Positions 1-8,247 of a stretch of DNA of 64,000 bases are shown in pieces. Position numbers and translations under genes: made by a program. Source of the stretch: Chlorobium sp. (GTDB lineage Bacteria > Bacteroidota > Chlorobiia > Chlorobiales > Chlorobiaceae); the NCBI GenBank assembly GCA_028280025.1, contig JANQMO010000060.1, positions 1 to 64,000 of the forward strand, given 5' to 3'. The notes beneath the pieces were generated by a model, which was given only the letters and a program-made list of their open reading frames with translations, ran no database searches and was not told the DNA's origin. Numbering within the stretch: the first letter of the stretch is position 1; every line of letters begins with the position of its first letter.

Positions 1-354
1 GAAAAAAGCTGGGGAGTGGTCGAGCCTCAAATCAGGGCGGAGATGGAGGCCTTGGTCGACGAATATGGGGATGCTCTGGCAAAGGAACTCGGCTCGGGCG
101 ATGTTGAAGAGGTGGCGCGTGCGGCGGCTTCAGGGAGAATTTCGACGCTGCTTATCGATAACGATGTTCATTTTCCGGGCCATATCGACAGAAACACAGG
201 CGAGATCACCCCTGATACGGCAGGCGGTCCTGAAAACGGAGATCTGCTCGACGATATCGGCGAGCTTGTTCTGCAGAAAAGCGGCAGGGTTCATGTCCTG
301 CATACTGAACGTATGCCCACTCGTACAGGAATCGCTGCCATTTTCAGGTTCTGA
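1..354 (+). CDS. baeRF-type (bacterial eRF1-like) protein, C-terminal part
   Basis: The open frame runs from the first base of the window with no start codon that looks genuine, so this is the C-terminal ~117 residues of a longer protein whose beginning lies upstream. The end of the protein (ERMPTRTGIAAIFRF) and the segment TLLIDNDVHFPGHIDRNTGE resemble the C-terminal domain of the bacterial eRF1-like (baeRF) family, which shares a fold with archaeal/eukaryotic release factor 1 and is proposed to act at ribosomes. The family call is by recognition of these motifs only. The stop codon is followed 30 bases later by a strong terminator. Confidence 0.55.
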   Translation, partial: EKSWGVVEPQIRAEMEALVDEYGDALAKELGSGDVEEVARAAASGRISTLLIDNDVHFPGHIDRNTGEITPDTAGGPENGDLLDDIGELVLQKSGRVHVLHTERMPTRTGIAAIFRF

Positions 355-383
355 TTTCCATCACAAAACTGTTTCTCTTCATG

Positions 384-418
384 AATGCCGGATAACAATC
401 CGGCATTGCTTTTTTTCT
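384..418 (+). terminator. Rho-independent terminator after the baeRF-type gene
   Basis: A perfect 10-bp stem (AATGCCGGAT at 384-393, ATCCGGCATT at 98 to 107 bases into the line, i.e. 398-407) closes a 4-base loop and is followed by GC and a run of seven T. It is oriented to stop the + strand gene ending at 354. The other strand has no T run, so it is one-directional. Confidence 0.85.
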
Positions 419-451
419 GAAACCTGGTACCTGTTGATTGCAGCATCTGAG

Positions 452-1756
452 CTACTTATTCTGAAATTTGAAACCGGGTTTTTGAAATCCTGGCTTAAGC
501 TGCAGCTTGTTTTGATGCTTGTTGACCGTGAAGGTCGATGCCGCCTTATGGCTGGTATAGGACGAGCCTGTTTTTCCGTCGGGATAGAAAACAGCTTCAA
601 TACGGTATTTACCGGTTTCGGTAAGAGCGCTTGCCGGAATGCTTTTTGTGGTTGAGATGCCGGAAAGAGGCCAGCTCTTTGTGTACACTGATGTCGGCGG
701 TTTGGGCCAGGAGCCCGGTGCTGTTTCATGTATCTTCGATACGAAGACTTCAGCGGAAGAGCCTGGCTTGACGAGATGTGGTGCTATATCGAGCTTGATC
801 TGTACAGGATTGCCATGGGGGAAAGACTTGCCGTTACCGGGAGATACAATGGTGATTGCAGGTTGCAGCGGAGGTTCTGAAAGCGCTTCCGAAGCGGTAA
901 CAGTGAATGTTCTCCACTCGGCCTCATTGGGGTTCTGAAAATCAGGCTGGATACTGTACGCTCTCGCTCTCCATTTCCCCGGCTTCATGTCGATCGAGGC
1001 GCCCCAGTATGAGCCGGAACCTGTGGCTGACAGGTCCCTGATTATTTTTTCTTCAGCCCCGTCGATCTGTTCTATCTGCAGCCGTATTTTCTGAGCAGGA
1101 ACAAGAGTAATGTCCGGCGGAAGATATTGGCGGATCATGAACGCCACGGGGTTCTTTGCCTTGTAGGAGGCGTTCTGACGGGGTTCGATTATGACAAGTT
1201 TTTTTGCTTCAGTGACGACGTTATTTTTGAGGCTCGCGATCTGTTGATCCGTCAGTATCTTGTTGCGCATCGGGGGGACAAACCAGCTCGATGGAATCGA
1301 CCGGGACTGGCTGACTGCACTGCACGGGGTGTTCCGGTTCAGCCAGGGGTCCGCTGAACAGGTGTAGGTTCCATTGAATTCCAGCGGAGGATTGAACACC
1401 GGATCAGAACCCGTTACCTTTAATGACTCCTTTGCAGTTTTGGTGTTCACATCATAGAATCCCTCGATGGTGTAATCGAAATACCTGATTGGTCCTGCCT
1501 GTGTTTCGGATGAAAGGACTGCCTGCCCGGTGCCTTTAAAGGCATATGTCCGGTTGCCGTTTTTGACGCTCACCTCAAAGACTGTAGGGGCGTTCCACGT
1601 TGCGGACCATGCGGGACCTTTTCCTTCCTTATCCACGCTCATCGCCCCTGCATGAAGGGGAAGCATGAACGTCAGCAGGACTGCAAGGGCGGTTACAGCT
1701 GACTGGAGATGGAAATGCCCGTGAGATCGAGGTTTATGTCTATACATGACAGTCAC
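452..1756 (-). CDS. secreted protein of unknown function with Ig-like segments
   Basis: A 434-residue protein whose N-terminus has a short basic stretch, a hydrophobic core (AVTALAVLLTFMLP) and an AGA-type cleavage region, i.e. a Sec signal peptide. The body is rich in short beta-strand-like segments; two phrases (ITIVSPGNGKSF near residue 300 and KYRIEAVFYPDG near residue 385) look like bacterial Ig/fibronectin-type repeats. The C-terminus is low-complexity and basic, repeating K-P-G-F/K-F-Q words. Transcribed from the strand opposite both neighbours, so probably monocistronic and exported to the periplasm or cell surface. Start at 1756 or the in-frame Met at 1747 are both possible. I do not recognise the family. 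Confidence 0.6.
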   Translation of the reverse strand: MTVMYRHKPRSHGHFHLQSAVTALAVLLTFMLPLHAGAMSVDKEGKGPAWSATWNAPTVFEVSVKNGNRTYAFKGTGQAVLSSETQAGPIRYFDYTIEGFYDVNTKTAKESLKVTGSDPVFNPPLEFNGTYTCSADPWLNRNTPCSAVSQSRSIPSSWFVPPMRNKILTDQQIASLKNNVVTEAKKLVIIEPRQNASYKAKNPVAFMIRQYLPPDITLVPAQKIRLQIEQIDGAEEKIIRDLSATGSGSYWGASIDMKPGKWRARAYSIQPDFQNPNEAEWRTFTVTASEALSEPPLQPAITIVSPGNGKSFPHGNPVQIKLDIAPHLVKPGSSAEVFVSKIHETAPGSWPKPPTSVYTKSWPLSGISTTKSIPASALTETGKYRIEAVFYPDGKTGSSYTSHKAASTFTVNKHQNKLQLKPGFQKPGFKFQNK

Positions 1757-1830
1757 AAAATCTATATTACCTTGGCAAATGGTTATTATGATAATGTATG
1801 CATTTTGCTCGACCGTTACTTTTTTATTCC

Positions 1831-2250
1831 ATGGAAAACTATCTGTACTGCCTCCCGATGTCTGTTCGCGATTATGAATGCGACATACAGGGGATTGTCA
1901 ATAACAGCGTCTATCAGAACTACCTCGAACATGCTCGTCATGAGTATCTCAAAACCACAGGGCTGGATTTCAGAGAATATGCAGGCAAGGGGATCAATCT
2001 CGTTGTGGTAAGGGCTGAACTGGATTACAAATATCCGCTCGAAAGCGGGGACAGGTTTGTTGTATGCCTGAATCCTTCGCGGGAGTCGAGGCTGAAGTTC
2101 GCGTTTTATCAGGATATTTTCCGGGAAAAGGATAATAAACTTATCCTGAAGGCAAAAATTATCGCGACGGCGCTCAACCAGCGGGGACGCCCTGAAATCC
2201 CTGAGGAGCTTGAGGTTCTGCTTCGAGACACGAATGATCGCTCAGCGTAA
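1831..2250 (+). CDS. acyl-CoA thioesterase, YbgC/4-hydroxybenzoyl-CoA type
   Basis: Hot-dog fold thioesterase hydrolysing acyl- or hydroxybenzoyl-CoA. With the start at 1831 (MENYLY) the protein is 139 residues, the usual length, and the motif RDYECDIQGIVNNSVYQNYLE puts the catalytic aspartate at residue 18, the position it has in E. coli YbgC. A longer reading from 1798 adds 11 residues with no family match. No tol-pal genes are adjacent, so a Tol-associated role is not indicated. It is followed after 23 bases by the TPR protein gene and probably shares a transcript. Confidence 0.8.
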   Translation: MENYLYCLPMSVRDYECDIQGIVNNSVYQNYLEHARHEYLKTTGLDFREYAGKGINLVVVRAELDYKYPLESGDRFVVCLNPSRESRLKFAFYQDIFREKDNKLILKAKIIATALNQRGRPEIPEELEVLLRDTNDRSA

Positions 2251-2273
2251 TTTTTGAAGATTGTATAAAAACT

Positions 2274-2798
2274 ATGAAGCCACTCAAACAGGTCGCTCAA
2301 GCCTATATGGCGCTCTCCGACGGTCAGGCTAAACTGCAGGAAGATGCCTTTGGCGATGCTGAAGCAGCATTCAGGAAGGCCATGGAGGTTACACGGACGA
2401 TTCCTGAGGAAGAGGTGTTCGATCACGATGGTTTCGATGCCCTCTGTCATGCCGGATTGTCAGATGCCTTGGGCGGGCTCGGGCGGTACGATGAAAGCCT
2501 TGCATCTGCAGATATGGCATTACGCTATTTCAACCGCCGCGGAGATCTGCATCAGGATGAAGGAGTGCAATGGATAACTGCCGTGATCAGCAGGGCAAGG
2601 GCGCTTGCAAGAACCGGCAATCCGGCCGAAGCACTGAACGTGTTCCAGACGGCACAGGAGATGATCGATGAGCGGAAAGGCGACTTGCCTCAAAAAGAGG
2701 CGCTCCAGAAAATGGTCGCCGACAATATTGCCATACTCCGGTCCTCCATGCCTGAAGACAGTTCGAAACGAAAGGCGTGGTGGGAATTCTGGTCCTGA
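2274..2798 (+). CDS. TPR-like protein (DUF3856 family)
   Basis: A 174-residue all-helical protein with tetratricopeptide-like repeats: A-rich helix pairs around residues 8-35, 48-75 and 90-130 (for example GLGRYDESLASADMALRYF). From memory it matches a small Chlorobium family of known structure (C. tepidum CT2138, DUF3856), which would itself support a green sulfur bacterial origin. TPR folds bind other proteins; the partner is unknown. The end KRKAWWEFWS is unusually aromatic. Confidence 0.7.
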   Translation: MKPLKQVAQAYMALSDGQAKLQEDAFGDAEAAFRKAMEVTRTIPEEEVFDHDGFDALCHAGLSDALGGLGRYDESLASADMALRYFNRRGDLHQDEGVQWITAVISRARALARTGNPAEALNVFQTAQEMIDERKGDLPQKEALQKMVADNIAILRSSMPEDSSKRKAWWEFWS

Positions 2799-2819
2799 AC
2801 CGGTTCTTTGGGTAACTGT

Positions 2820-3827
2820 ATGCGTGATATCAGGAACATTCTGGTTGTCAGGTTGAGCTCGATTGGCGATATCGTTCTGACAACCCCGGTTCTCAGGCGT
2901 CTCCATGCGGCATGGCCATCGGCGTCAATCGATTATTGTGTCAAGCCCGGTTTTGTCTCCCTCCTGGAACGTTCTCCATACCTGCAGACAATCTTTACGA
3001 CCCGGGAAGCACCGTCGGGAGAGTACGATATCGTTGTAGACCTGCAAAACAACCTGCGTTCCCGCGGTGTGCTCAAAAACGTATCATACGACAGGCTTTA
3101 CCGGTATCGCAAGAAAAACTGGAAAAAACTCCTCCTGGTTCGGACGGGTATCAATCTCTACGATACCCTCGATTCTGTTGTCGACCGGTATATGGCGTCG
3201 ATGGAAGAGGCTGACGACATTGCCGATGATGCCCGCGGTTGTGAACTGTGGCTGAAAGAATCCGACCGAAAGTTCGCGGCACGCTATACAACGGGCAGGG
3301 CGCTTCGGTTAGGGGTGTGTTTCGGTGCCAGGCATATGACCAAACGTTATCCTCCTCGACGGTTCGCCTCGGTGATCGAAATGCTCACAGAAAAGCTTGA
3401 CATACGCTTTTTTCTGCTTGGAGGCGCAGAGGATACCCCGCATGCTGCCGAGATTCTCTCGGCACTCTCCCCTGAGGCGGCATCGTGTGTCGTGAATCTT
3501 GCAGGCATATCTTCCCTGACGGAGTCGGCAGCAGTGCTCGAAGCCTGTGGCGCCGTGCTTACCAACGACACGGGGCTGATGCATATTGCATCGGCTTTCG
3601 GAAAACAGCTTTTTGTGCTTTTCGGTTCTTCCGTACCGGAATTCGGATTTCTTCCCTATAATACACCCTACTCTCTGTTTGAGGTACCGGGGTTGAGCTG
3701 CAGGCCCTGTTCGCATATCGGAAAAGACCGCTGTCCAAAGGGCCATTTCAGGTGCATGACTGATATTGCCGAACAAGCGGTTGCTGAAAAAATCCTTGAC
3801 TATTTCAATAGCCGGAACTCCTTTTGA
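2820..3827 (+). CDS. glycosyltransferase family 9 (heptosyltransferase-like)
   Basis: Transfers a sugar (heptose in the best known members) to the inner core of lipopolysaccharide on the cytoplasmic face of the membrane. The N-terminus VVRLSSIGDIVLTTPVLRRL is the family signature, and the C-terminal half carries LTNDTGLMHIASAFGKQLFVLFGSS, the GT-B nucleotide-sugar site. A cysteine-rich patch near the end (CRPCSHIG...CPKGHFRCM) is common in heptosyltransferase II-like members. I chose the ATG at 2820 over the TTG at 2808 because the homologous part begins right after it. The next gene starts 6 bases after the stop. Confidence 0.85.
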   Translation: MRDIRNILVVRLSSIGDIVLTTPVLRRLHAAWPSASIDYCVKPGFVSLLERSPYLQTIFTTREAPSGEYDIVVDLQNNLRSRGVLKNVSYDRLYRYRKKNWKKLLLVRTGINLYDTLDSVVDRYMASMEEADDIADDARGCELWLKESDRKFAARYTTGRALRLGVCFGARHMTKRYPPRRFASVIEMLTEKLDIRFFLLGGAEDTPHAAEILSALSPEAASCVVNLAGISSLTESAAVLEACGAVLTNDTGLMHIASAFGKQLFVLFGSSVPEFGFLPYNTPYSLFEVPGLSCRPCSHIGKDRCPKGHFRCMTDIAEQAVAEKILDYFNSRNSF

Positions 3828-3833
3828 CGATAC

Positions 3834-4604
3834 ATGAAGATAGCCACCTGGAACATCAACGGCATTCGGGCCCGAAAGGCAGCCCTTCTGGAATGGCTCG
3901 AAAAACATCAGCCTGACATTGCTGTGTTCGAAGAGCTGAAGGCCCCGGAGGAAGCGATTCCCGGAGAAATACTCTCGCTTGAAGGGTATGCGAAGTTCTG
4001 GAACGGATCGACATACAAAAAAGGATACAGCGGTGTTGGTCTTCTTGTGAAGCAAGAGTTACAGAGCAGGTGCCGTACCGGGATCCCCGACTTTGATCTT
4101 GAAAACCGGACAGTCGCGGTTCATCTGTCAAACCTTACCGTGATCGGGAGCTATGTCCCGAGAGGAGATACCGAGGCGCATTATGCTGTAAAGCTGGATT
4201 ATCTTGACAACCTTCGTCATTATATCGAATCACTGCTCCGGCAGGGCAGAGATGTTGTGTACACAGGCGATATCAATGTGGCTCATACAGATCTCGATGT
4301 GCATCATTCTCAGAACAAGCCCGGTGCTACCGGGCTTCGTGAAGAAGAGCGGGCTGCGATCGACCGCCTTCTCGAAGCAGGATTGCATGATATTATGCGT
4401 GAGCGTCATCCCGAAAGGAAAGACCTGTTTACCTGGTGGCCTTACTGGAAAGGGGCTCGCGAAAGGAACCTGGGCTGGAGGATCGATTGCTTTTACCTTT
4501 CTGAAAGCCTGTTAGGCCATGTCAGCGATACGAGCATCGACCTCGACGAAAAAAGCTCGGATCATGCACCGGTTATTCTTGATCTCGGGATATCCGTTGA
4601 TTGA
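3834..4604 (+). CDS. xthA: exodeoxyribonuclease III
   Basis: AP endonuclease and 3'-5' exonuclease of base excision repair. At 256 residues it has the normal length. The motifs are in order: TWNINGIRA (N7), the metal-binding glutamate E34 in VFEELKAPEE, GDINVAHTDLDVHHSQN (active-site D and N), GWRIDCFYLS, and the terminal SSDHAPVI with the catalytic D-H pair. The family usually has Q-E-T-K where this one has E-E-L-K; the metal-binding E is kept. It lies 6 bases after the GT9 gene. Confidence 0.95.
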   Translation: MKIATWNINGIRARKAALLEWLEKHQPDIAVFEELKAPEEAIPGEILSLEGYAKFWNGSTYKKGYSGVGLLVKQELQSRCRTGIPDFDLENRTVAVHLSNLTVIGSYVPRGDTEAHYAVKLDYLDNLRHYIESLLRQGRDVVYTGDINVAHTDLDVHHSQNKPGATGLREEERAAIDRLLEAGLHDIMRERHPERKDLFTWWPYWKGARERNLGWRIDCFYLSESLLGHVSDTSIDLDEKSSDHAPVILDLGISVD

Positions 4605-4735
4605 GAGGCGGTCAAACGCATCATAACGGCTATCGGTTCTTATGATATTCTGTTTTCAGAAAAGAGTCATGCCGCCTCATGAAAGAGAGGCTCTGGTTTT
4701 CCACGTTGATACCATTATGATTCAACTTGTTGCTG

Positions 4736-4764
4736 TTGTATAAATGGGGGGAATACGTTACATT
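4736..4764 (+). promoter_or_regulatory. predicted promoter of the rpsF operon
   Basis: TTGTAT (4736-4741), 17 bases, then TACATT (4759-4764), close to the sigma-70 consensus with ideal spacing. Initiation near 4771 would place the foldable leader at 4782-4842 inside the 5' untranslated region. Confidence 0.5.
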
Positions 4765-4781
4765 TAAGGTCCAAAAATGCA

Positions 4782-4842
4782 GGCGGTGTTCCCGTAGTAC
4801 GGGAATCCAAGAGACAGGGATGCGCAATACCTGATCTCCGCC
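4782..4842 (+). promoter_or_regulatory. structured 5' leader of rpsF (candidate S6:S18 autoregulatory site)
   Basis: Three helices can be drawn: a closing stem GGCGG (4782-4786) with CCGCC (4838-4842); a perfect 7-bp hairpin TTCCCGT/ACGGGAA around AGT (4789-4805); and an 8-bp stem GAGACAGG (4811-4818) with CCTG-A-TCTC (4830-4838) with one bulged A. The structure ends about 42 bases before the rpsF ATG. S6:S18 complexes are known to bind leader RNAs of rpsF operons in many bacteria; whether this is such a site is an inference from position and folding. Confidence 0.4.
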
Positions 4843-4884
4843 GATTGCAAGAGTCAGATTTATCGAAACAAGATTTTTTGCGCT

Positions 4885-5286
4885 ATGGAAAAGAAAAAGC
4901 TGTACGAATGTACCGTAATCATTAATGGTGGTCTGGAAGATGAGGCTATCGAAGCCGCCATGGCCGAGGTGAAAAAGGTTATTACTGAAAACGGTGGTGA
5001 AATTGCCAATGTTCTCGATCTTGGCAGAAGAAAGATGGCCTACCCGATAAGAAAGCAAACAATCGGGGCCTATGCCCACATCGAACTTGAAGGATTGCCT
5101 TCCAGCCTTGCCGCTATTGAAAAAGCTTTCCGCTACGACGACAATATCCTGCGTTTTCTGATCATCCATCTCACCACCCCGCTGCTTGAAATGCGCAAAA
5201 GGGTTGAGAAATACAGTGTTGTGATCGGCAGCCCTGATGATCTGAGCGAAGAAGAGCAGCAGGAAAAGCAGGCTGCCAAAGCGTAG
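4885..5286 (+). CDS. rpsF: 30S ribosomal protein S6
   Basis: S6 binds S18 and 16S rRNA in the platform of the small subunit. The protein has the family core YECTVIINGGLEDEAIEAAM and the LGRRKMAYPIRKQTIGAYAHIELEG strand pair, then a longer charged C-terminal tail (SEEEQQEKQAAKA). It is the first gene of the rpsF-ssb-rpsR-rplI operon, the usual bacterial order. Confidence 0.96.
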   Translation: MEKKKLYECTVIINGGLEDEAIEAAMAEVKKVITENGGEIANVLDLGRRKMAYPIRKQTIGAYAHIELEGLPSSLAAIEKAFRYDDNILRFLIIHLTTPLLEMRKRVEKYSVVIGSPDDLSEEEQQEKQAAKA

Positions 5287-5347
5287 CCCCCCGCCAAATG
5301 TCAATTAACTATGAATCGAGGCCTTTTGAAAAAACGGAGGGATGGTT

Positions 5348-5833
5348 ATGGCTGACTTGAAAATGCCCGAAATCAACAGTGTTGTCATTGCAGGAAATCT
5401 TACGAAAGATCCTGTGTTTCGTCAGACAAATTCCGGCGGGACGCCTGTCGTTAATTTTTCGATCGCATGCAACAGGCGTTTCAGGGACAGTAATCATCAG
5501 TGGCAGGAAGATGTCTGCTACGTAGGTGTTGTTGCCTGGAACAAGCTGGCTGAAAGCTGTCGCGACAACCTGAAAAAAAGCGCAGCCGTTCTTGTCGACG
5601 GTGAATTGCAGAGCAGGACATGGAAAGCTCAGGACGGCTCTTCCCGTACGGTTGTCGAGATCAAGGCGCGAAGGATACAATTTCTCAACAAGCGAAAGAA
5701 GTCGGGCGAAGAGGATGAAGATACTTCGGGTTTCATAGAAGATGACTATTCGCATGACGGCAGCTCCGGAGACAGCTACAACGGGGATAATCCAGGAAAT
5801 ATCTACGAGTATAAATATCTTTCTTCCGAGTGA
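5348..5833 (+). CDS. ssb: single-stranded DNA-binding protein
   Basis: Tetrameric OB-fold protein covering single-stranded DNA in replication and repair. The OB domain spans about residues 5-110 (NSVVIAGNLTKDPVFRQTNSG..., VCYVGVVAWNKLAESC, VLVDGELQSRTWKAQDG). The tail is acidic and rich in D, S and G, but it ends in NIYEYKYLSSE rather than the usual DDDIPF-type tip, so the classical partner-binding tip is not obvious. The start at 5348 is chosen because AAAACGGAGG at 5331-5340 is spaced correctly for it and too close to the ATG at 5342. Confidence 0.93.
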   Translation: MADLKMPEINSVVIAGNLTKDPVFRQTNSGGTPVVNFSIACNRRFRDSNHQWQEDVCYVGVVAWNKLAESCRDNLKKSAAVLVDGELQSRTWKAQDGSSRTVVEIKARRIQFLNKRKKSGEEDEDTSGFIEDDYSHDGSSGDSYNGDNPGNIYEYKYLSSE

Positions 5834-5859
5834 GGAAGGGGGAGCAGACACATAGCAAC

Positions 5860-6129
5860 ATGAATATGAAACAGAAACGCACCGGCGCATCGATGAACAA
5901 ATCCATCGGCAATGCGCTTGCTTCAAAAAAGAAAGTATCCAGGAACCAGGTTGTTTTTTTTGATTACCGTGACGAGAGAAAGCTGAAACGATTCATCAAC
6001 GATCAGGGGAAAATTATCCCCCGCCGCATTACCGGCCTGTCTGCCAAAGAGCAGAATCTGCTCACCCATTCAGTTAAATGGGCAAGGTTTCTCTCGATTA
6101 TTCCCTACGTGGCGGACGAATACAAGTAA
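5860..6129 (+). CDS. rpsR: 30S ribosomal protein S18
   Basis: S18 pairs with S6 in the small subunit. The core FFDYRDERKLKRFINDQGKIIPRRITGLSAKEQN is diagnostic. The ATG at 5860 gives an 89-residue protein; a GTG overlapping the ssb stop at 5830 is in frame but adds residues not expected in the family. The N-terminal 25 residues are basic and serine/lysine-rich as usual. Confidence 0.95.
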   Translation: MNMKQKRTGASMNKSIGNALASKKKVSRNQVVFFDYRDERKLKRFINDQGKIIPRRITGLSAKEQNLLTHSVKWARFLSIIPYVADEYK

Positions 6130-6179
6130 GCGGTTTCAGCAACTATGTTTTAACATTTATTGAACGAGGAAACAGAACT

Positions 6180-6626
6180 GTGAAAGTTATTCTAAAAAAA
6201 GATGTCGCCACGCTGGGAGACGCGGGTGATGTGGTGGACGTAAAAAACGGTTATGCCAACAATTATCTCATTCCGCAGGGTATAGCGCTGAGGGCCACCG
6301 AAGGCACACTCAAGGCTCTTGAAACAGAACGGAAGCAGCAGGCGAAAAAAATTGAGCAGCAGAGAGCCGCAGCAAGGGAGATAGCCGATAAAGTTCAGCA
6401 ATTGAGCCTGAAAGTATCTGCCAAGGCCGGTGAGTCAGGTAAACTGTTCGGTACTGTGACATCGGGAGATATTGCCGAAGCCCTGAACGGTGAAGGTGTC
6501 AGTGTCGATCGCAGAAAAATTACCCTTGATGCTCCGATCAAGGAGCTCGGTAATTACGAGGCCCAGGTCAAGCTTTTCAGGGACGTAACGGCGTCACTCA
6601 AGATAACCGTCGAGGCTGAAGGATAA
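6180..6626 (+). CDS. rplI: 50S ribosomal protein L9
   Basis: L9 has an N-terminal rRNA-binding domain (VKVILKKDVATLGDAGDVVDVKNGYANNYLIPQG), a long connecting helix rich in K, Q and A (about residues 45-80) and a C-terminal domain ending in the K-I-T-V-E strand. The start is GTG at 6180, set by the family N-terminus MKVIL and by GAGGAA eight or so bases upstream; the long upstream extension of the open frame is not part of L9. At 148 residues it is full length. Confidence 0.95.
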   Translation: MKVILKKDVATLGDAGDVVDVKNGYANNYLIPQGIALRATEGTLKALETERKQQAKKIEQQRAAAREIADKVQQLSLKVSAKAGESGKLFGTVTSGDIAEALNGEGVSVDRRKITLDAPIKELGNYEAQVKLFRDVTASLKITVEAEG

Positions 6627-6661
6627 GGCTGAAGAGTTTCTTTTGTATTGATGACGTTAAA

Positions 6662-6702
6662 GGCGCAGTGACCGTATATGGCTGTCATTGCGCTTTTTTT
6701 TT
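6662..6702 (+). terminator. Rho-independent terminator of the rpsF operon
   Basis: An 11-bp stem (GGCGCAGTGAC at 6662-6672, GTCATTGCGCT at 6684-6694, with G-T pairs) is followed by a run of about nine T. It lies 35 bases after rplI. Confidence 0.85.
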
Positions 6703-6784
6703 GTTCGCAGCATCTTGGGCATGAATGTATTCCGGGAGCTGCTTGTATGGTAGTATCATAAATTTTATATCTAACAGACACATT

Positions 6785-7177
6785 ATGAGGCAAGCCCTTT
6801 TTCAGGAAAAGTATCCTGTTTACACGCTGGAAATCGATAAGACGGAAACGACGTACAGCTCGGTCAACGAAATTCTCGATTATATCAAGTCGCGGATAGA
6901 GGAACATCCGATCGTGGCCTATATCGGAACATTCGATCATTATGCCCACACGAAGTCATTGGCGGACGGTGTTGTCAGCGATATCATTCTTGATGCGAAA
7001 AACATTCTCTTCTGTTTTGGCAAGGAATTGCCCAGCCCCTGCGTCCTTGCTGTCCGGCCCCGGTCAATCGGTGTTGCAGAAATGGATGACGCATTTGTCA
7101 TTACATTTCTCGAAGCACCAAATCCTGTGGCTAACGAGGCCATGGAAAGCTGGGTGTTGAATATCAAGAACAGGTAG
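6785..7177 (+). CDS. conserved protein of unknown function, 130 residues
   Basis: A compact cytoplasmic protein without signal peptide or membrane segments. The start at 6785 (MRQALFQEKYP) follows an upstream stretch that does not look coding. The pattern ILDYIKSRIEEHPIVAYIGTFDHYAHT and LFCFGKELPSPCVLAVRPRSIGV is well conserved-looking: alternating strands, a HYAHT histidine pair and a single PSP-C turn. I have a weak memory of a similar DUF in sulfur-metabolising bacteria but cannot name it firmly. It is convergent with pheS, only 13 bases away. Confidence 0.65.
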   Translation: MRQALFQEKYPVYTLEIDKTETTYSSVNEILDYIKSRIEEHPIVAYIGTFDHYAHTKSLADGVVSDIILDAKNILFCFGKELPSPCVLAVRPRSIGVAEMDDAFVITFLEAPNPVANEAMESWVLNIKNR

Positions 7178-7190
7178 GGAGGAATGCGGT

Positions 7191-8219
7191 TTATTGTGAG
7201 AACTGCTCCAGCATTCTGACATCGTTCTCGAAAAGAAGCCTGATATCATCGATTTTGTAGCGCAGGAGCGCGGTGCGGTCGACGCCCATGCCGAAAGCAA
7301 ATCCTGAAAACTCTTCAGGATCGATCGAACAGTTTCTGAGGACGTTGGGATGGACCATGCCGCACCCGAGGATTTCAAGCCATCCTGAATGTTTGCAGAC
7401 TTTGCACCCTTTTCCTCCGCAGAGGTAACAGGTGACATCCACTTCAGCAGACGGTTCGGTAAAGGGAAAAAAGCTCGGCCTGAAACGGAGCTGCACATCA
7501 CTGCCGAACATCTGCTTCGCGAACGAATAGATCGTTGCCTTAAGGTCTGCAAAAGAGACGTGCTTATCGATATACAGTCCTTCGAGCTGGTGAAAGACGC
7601 AATAGCTTCGTGCGCTGATGGCCTCATTGCGATAGACCTTGCCGGGGCAGATAACCCGTATCGGGGGCTTCTCTTCGAGCATAACCCTGATCTGCACGGG
7701 TGAGGTGTGTGTTCGCAGAAGCAGGTCATCTTGGCCCTCTTCCCTGGTGATGAAGAAGGTGTCCTGCATATCCCTCGCCGGATGATTGGCGGGGAAATTC
7801 AGCATGTCGAAATTATAGCTGTCATGTTCGAGCTCAGGACCGGTTGCTATGGAAAAACCCATTGCCCTGAATATCTGCTTCATGTCCCCAAGGACTTTCT
7901 GCACGGGATGTTCGGAGCCGGGGTGATCTTTTCTTCCGGGAAGCGTCAGGTCGATACGCTTTTTCTTTTGCGGGGAGGACAGCGCTTCAAGCTTTTTCTT
8001 TTCGGCATCGTACTTCTGCTCGGCCGTCTTTTTCAGGCGGTTGAGCAGTTGCCCGTACAGAGGACGTTCGGAGGGATCGGCATCTTTCATGCGATCGAAA
8101 AGCCCGGCAATGCTCCCCTTGCGAACGAGGAACCGGAGACGGAACGTTTCGAGCTGATCGGTATTTTCGATAACGTATGTCTCGATTTCCTGCTGTAAGG
8201 TTTCGATGCTGTTTTTCAT
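7191..8219 (-). CDS. pheS: phenylalanyl-tRNA synthetase alpha chain
   Basis: Class II aminoacyl-tRNA synthetase catalytic subunit, charging tRNA-Phe as alpha2beta2 with PheT. The N-terminal coiled coil (residues 1-85) is followed by the catalytic core with HPVQKVLGDMKQIFRAMGF, the TSPVQIRVM motif, FHQLEGLYID (motif 2 region) and GFAFGMGVDR (motif 3). The CYLCGGKGCKVCKHSGWLEILG segment is typical of the family. 342 residues is normal. pheT is not in the window; this is the last gene of the infC-rpmI-rplT-pheS series. Confidence 0.95.
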   Translation of the reverse strand: MKNSIETLQQEIETYVIENTDQLETFRLRFLVRKGSIAGLFDRMKDADPSERPLYGQLLNRLKKTAEQKYDAEKKKLEALSSPQKKKRIDLTLPGRKDHPGSEHPVQKVLGDMKQIFRAMGFSIATGPELEHDSYNFDMLNFPANHPARDMQDTFFITREEGQDDLLLRTHTSPVQIRVMLEEKPPIRVICPGKVYRNEAISARSYCVFHQLEGLYIDKHVSFADLKATIYSFAKQMFGSDVQLRFRPSFFPFTEPSAEVDVTCYLCGGKGCKVCKHSGWLEILGCGMVHPNVLRNCSIDPEEFSGFAFGMGVDRTALLRYKIDDIRLLFENDVRMLEQFSQ

Positions 8220-8247
8220 GGATCGTGATTGCGTGTTACAGCTTGTG

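Noticed and set aside
4630..5304. A 224-codon open frame opposite rpsF
   Set aside because: It is the antisense of rpsF and its leader; the + strand gene is beyond doubt.
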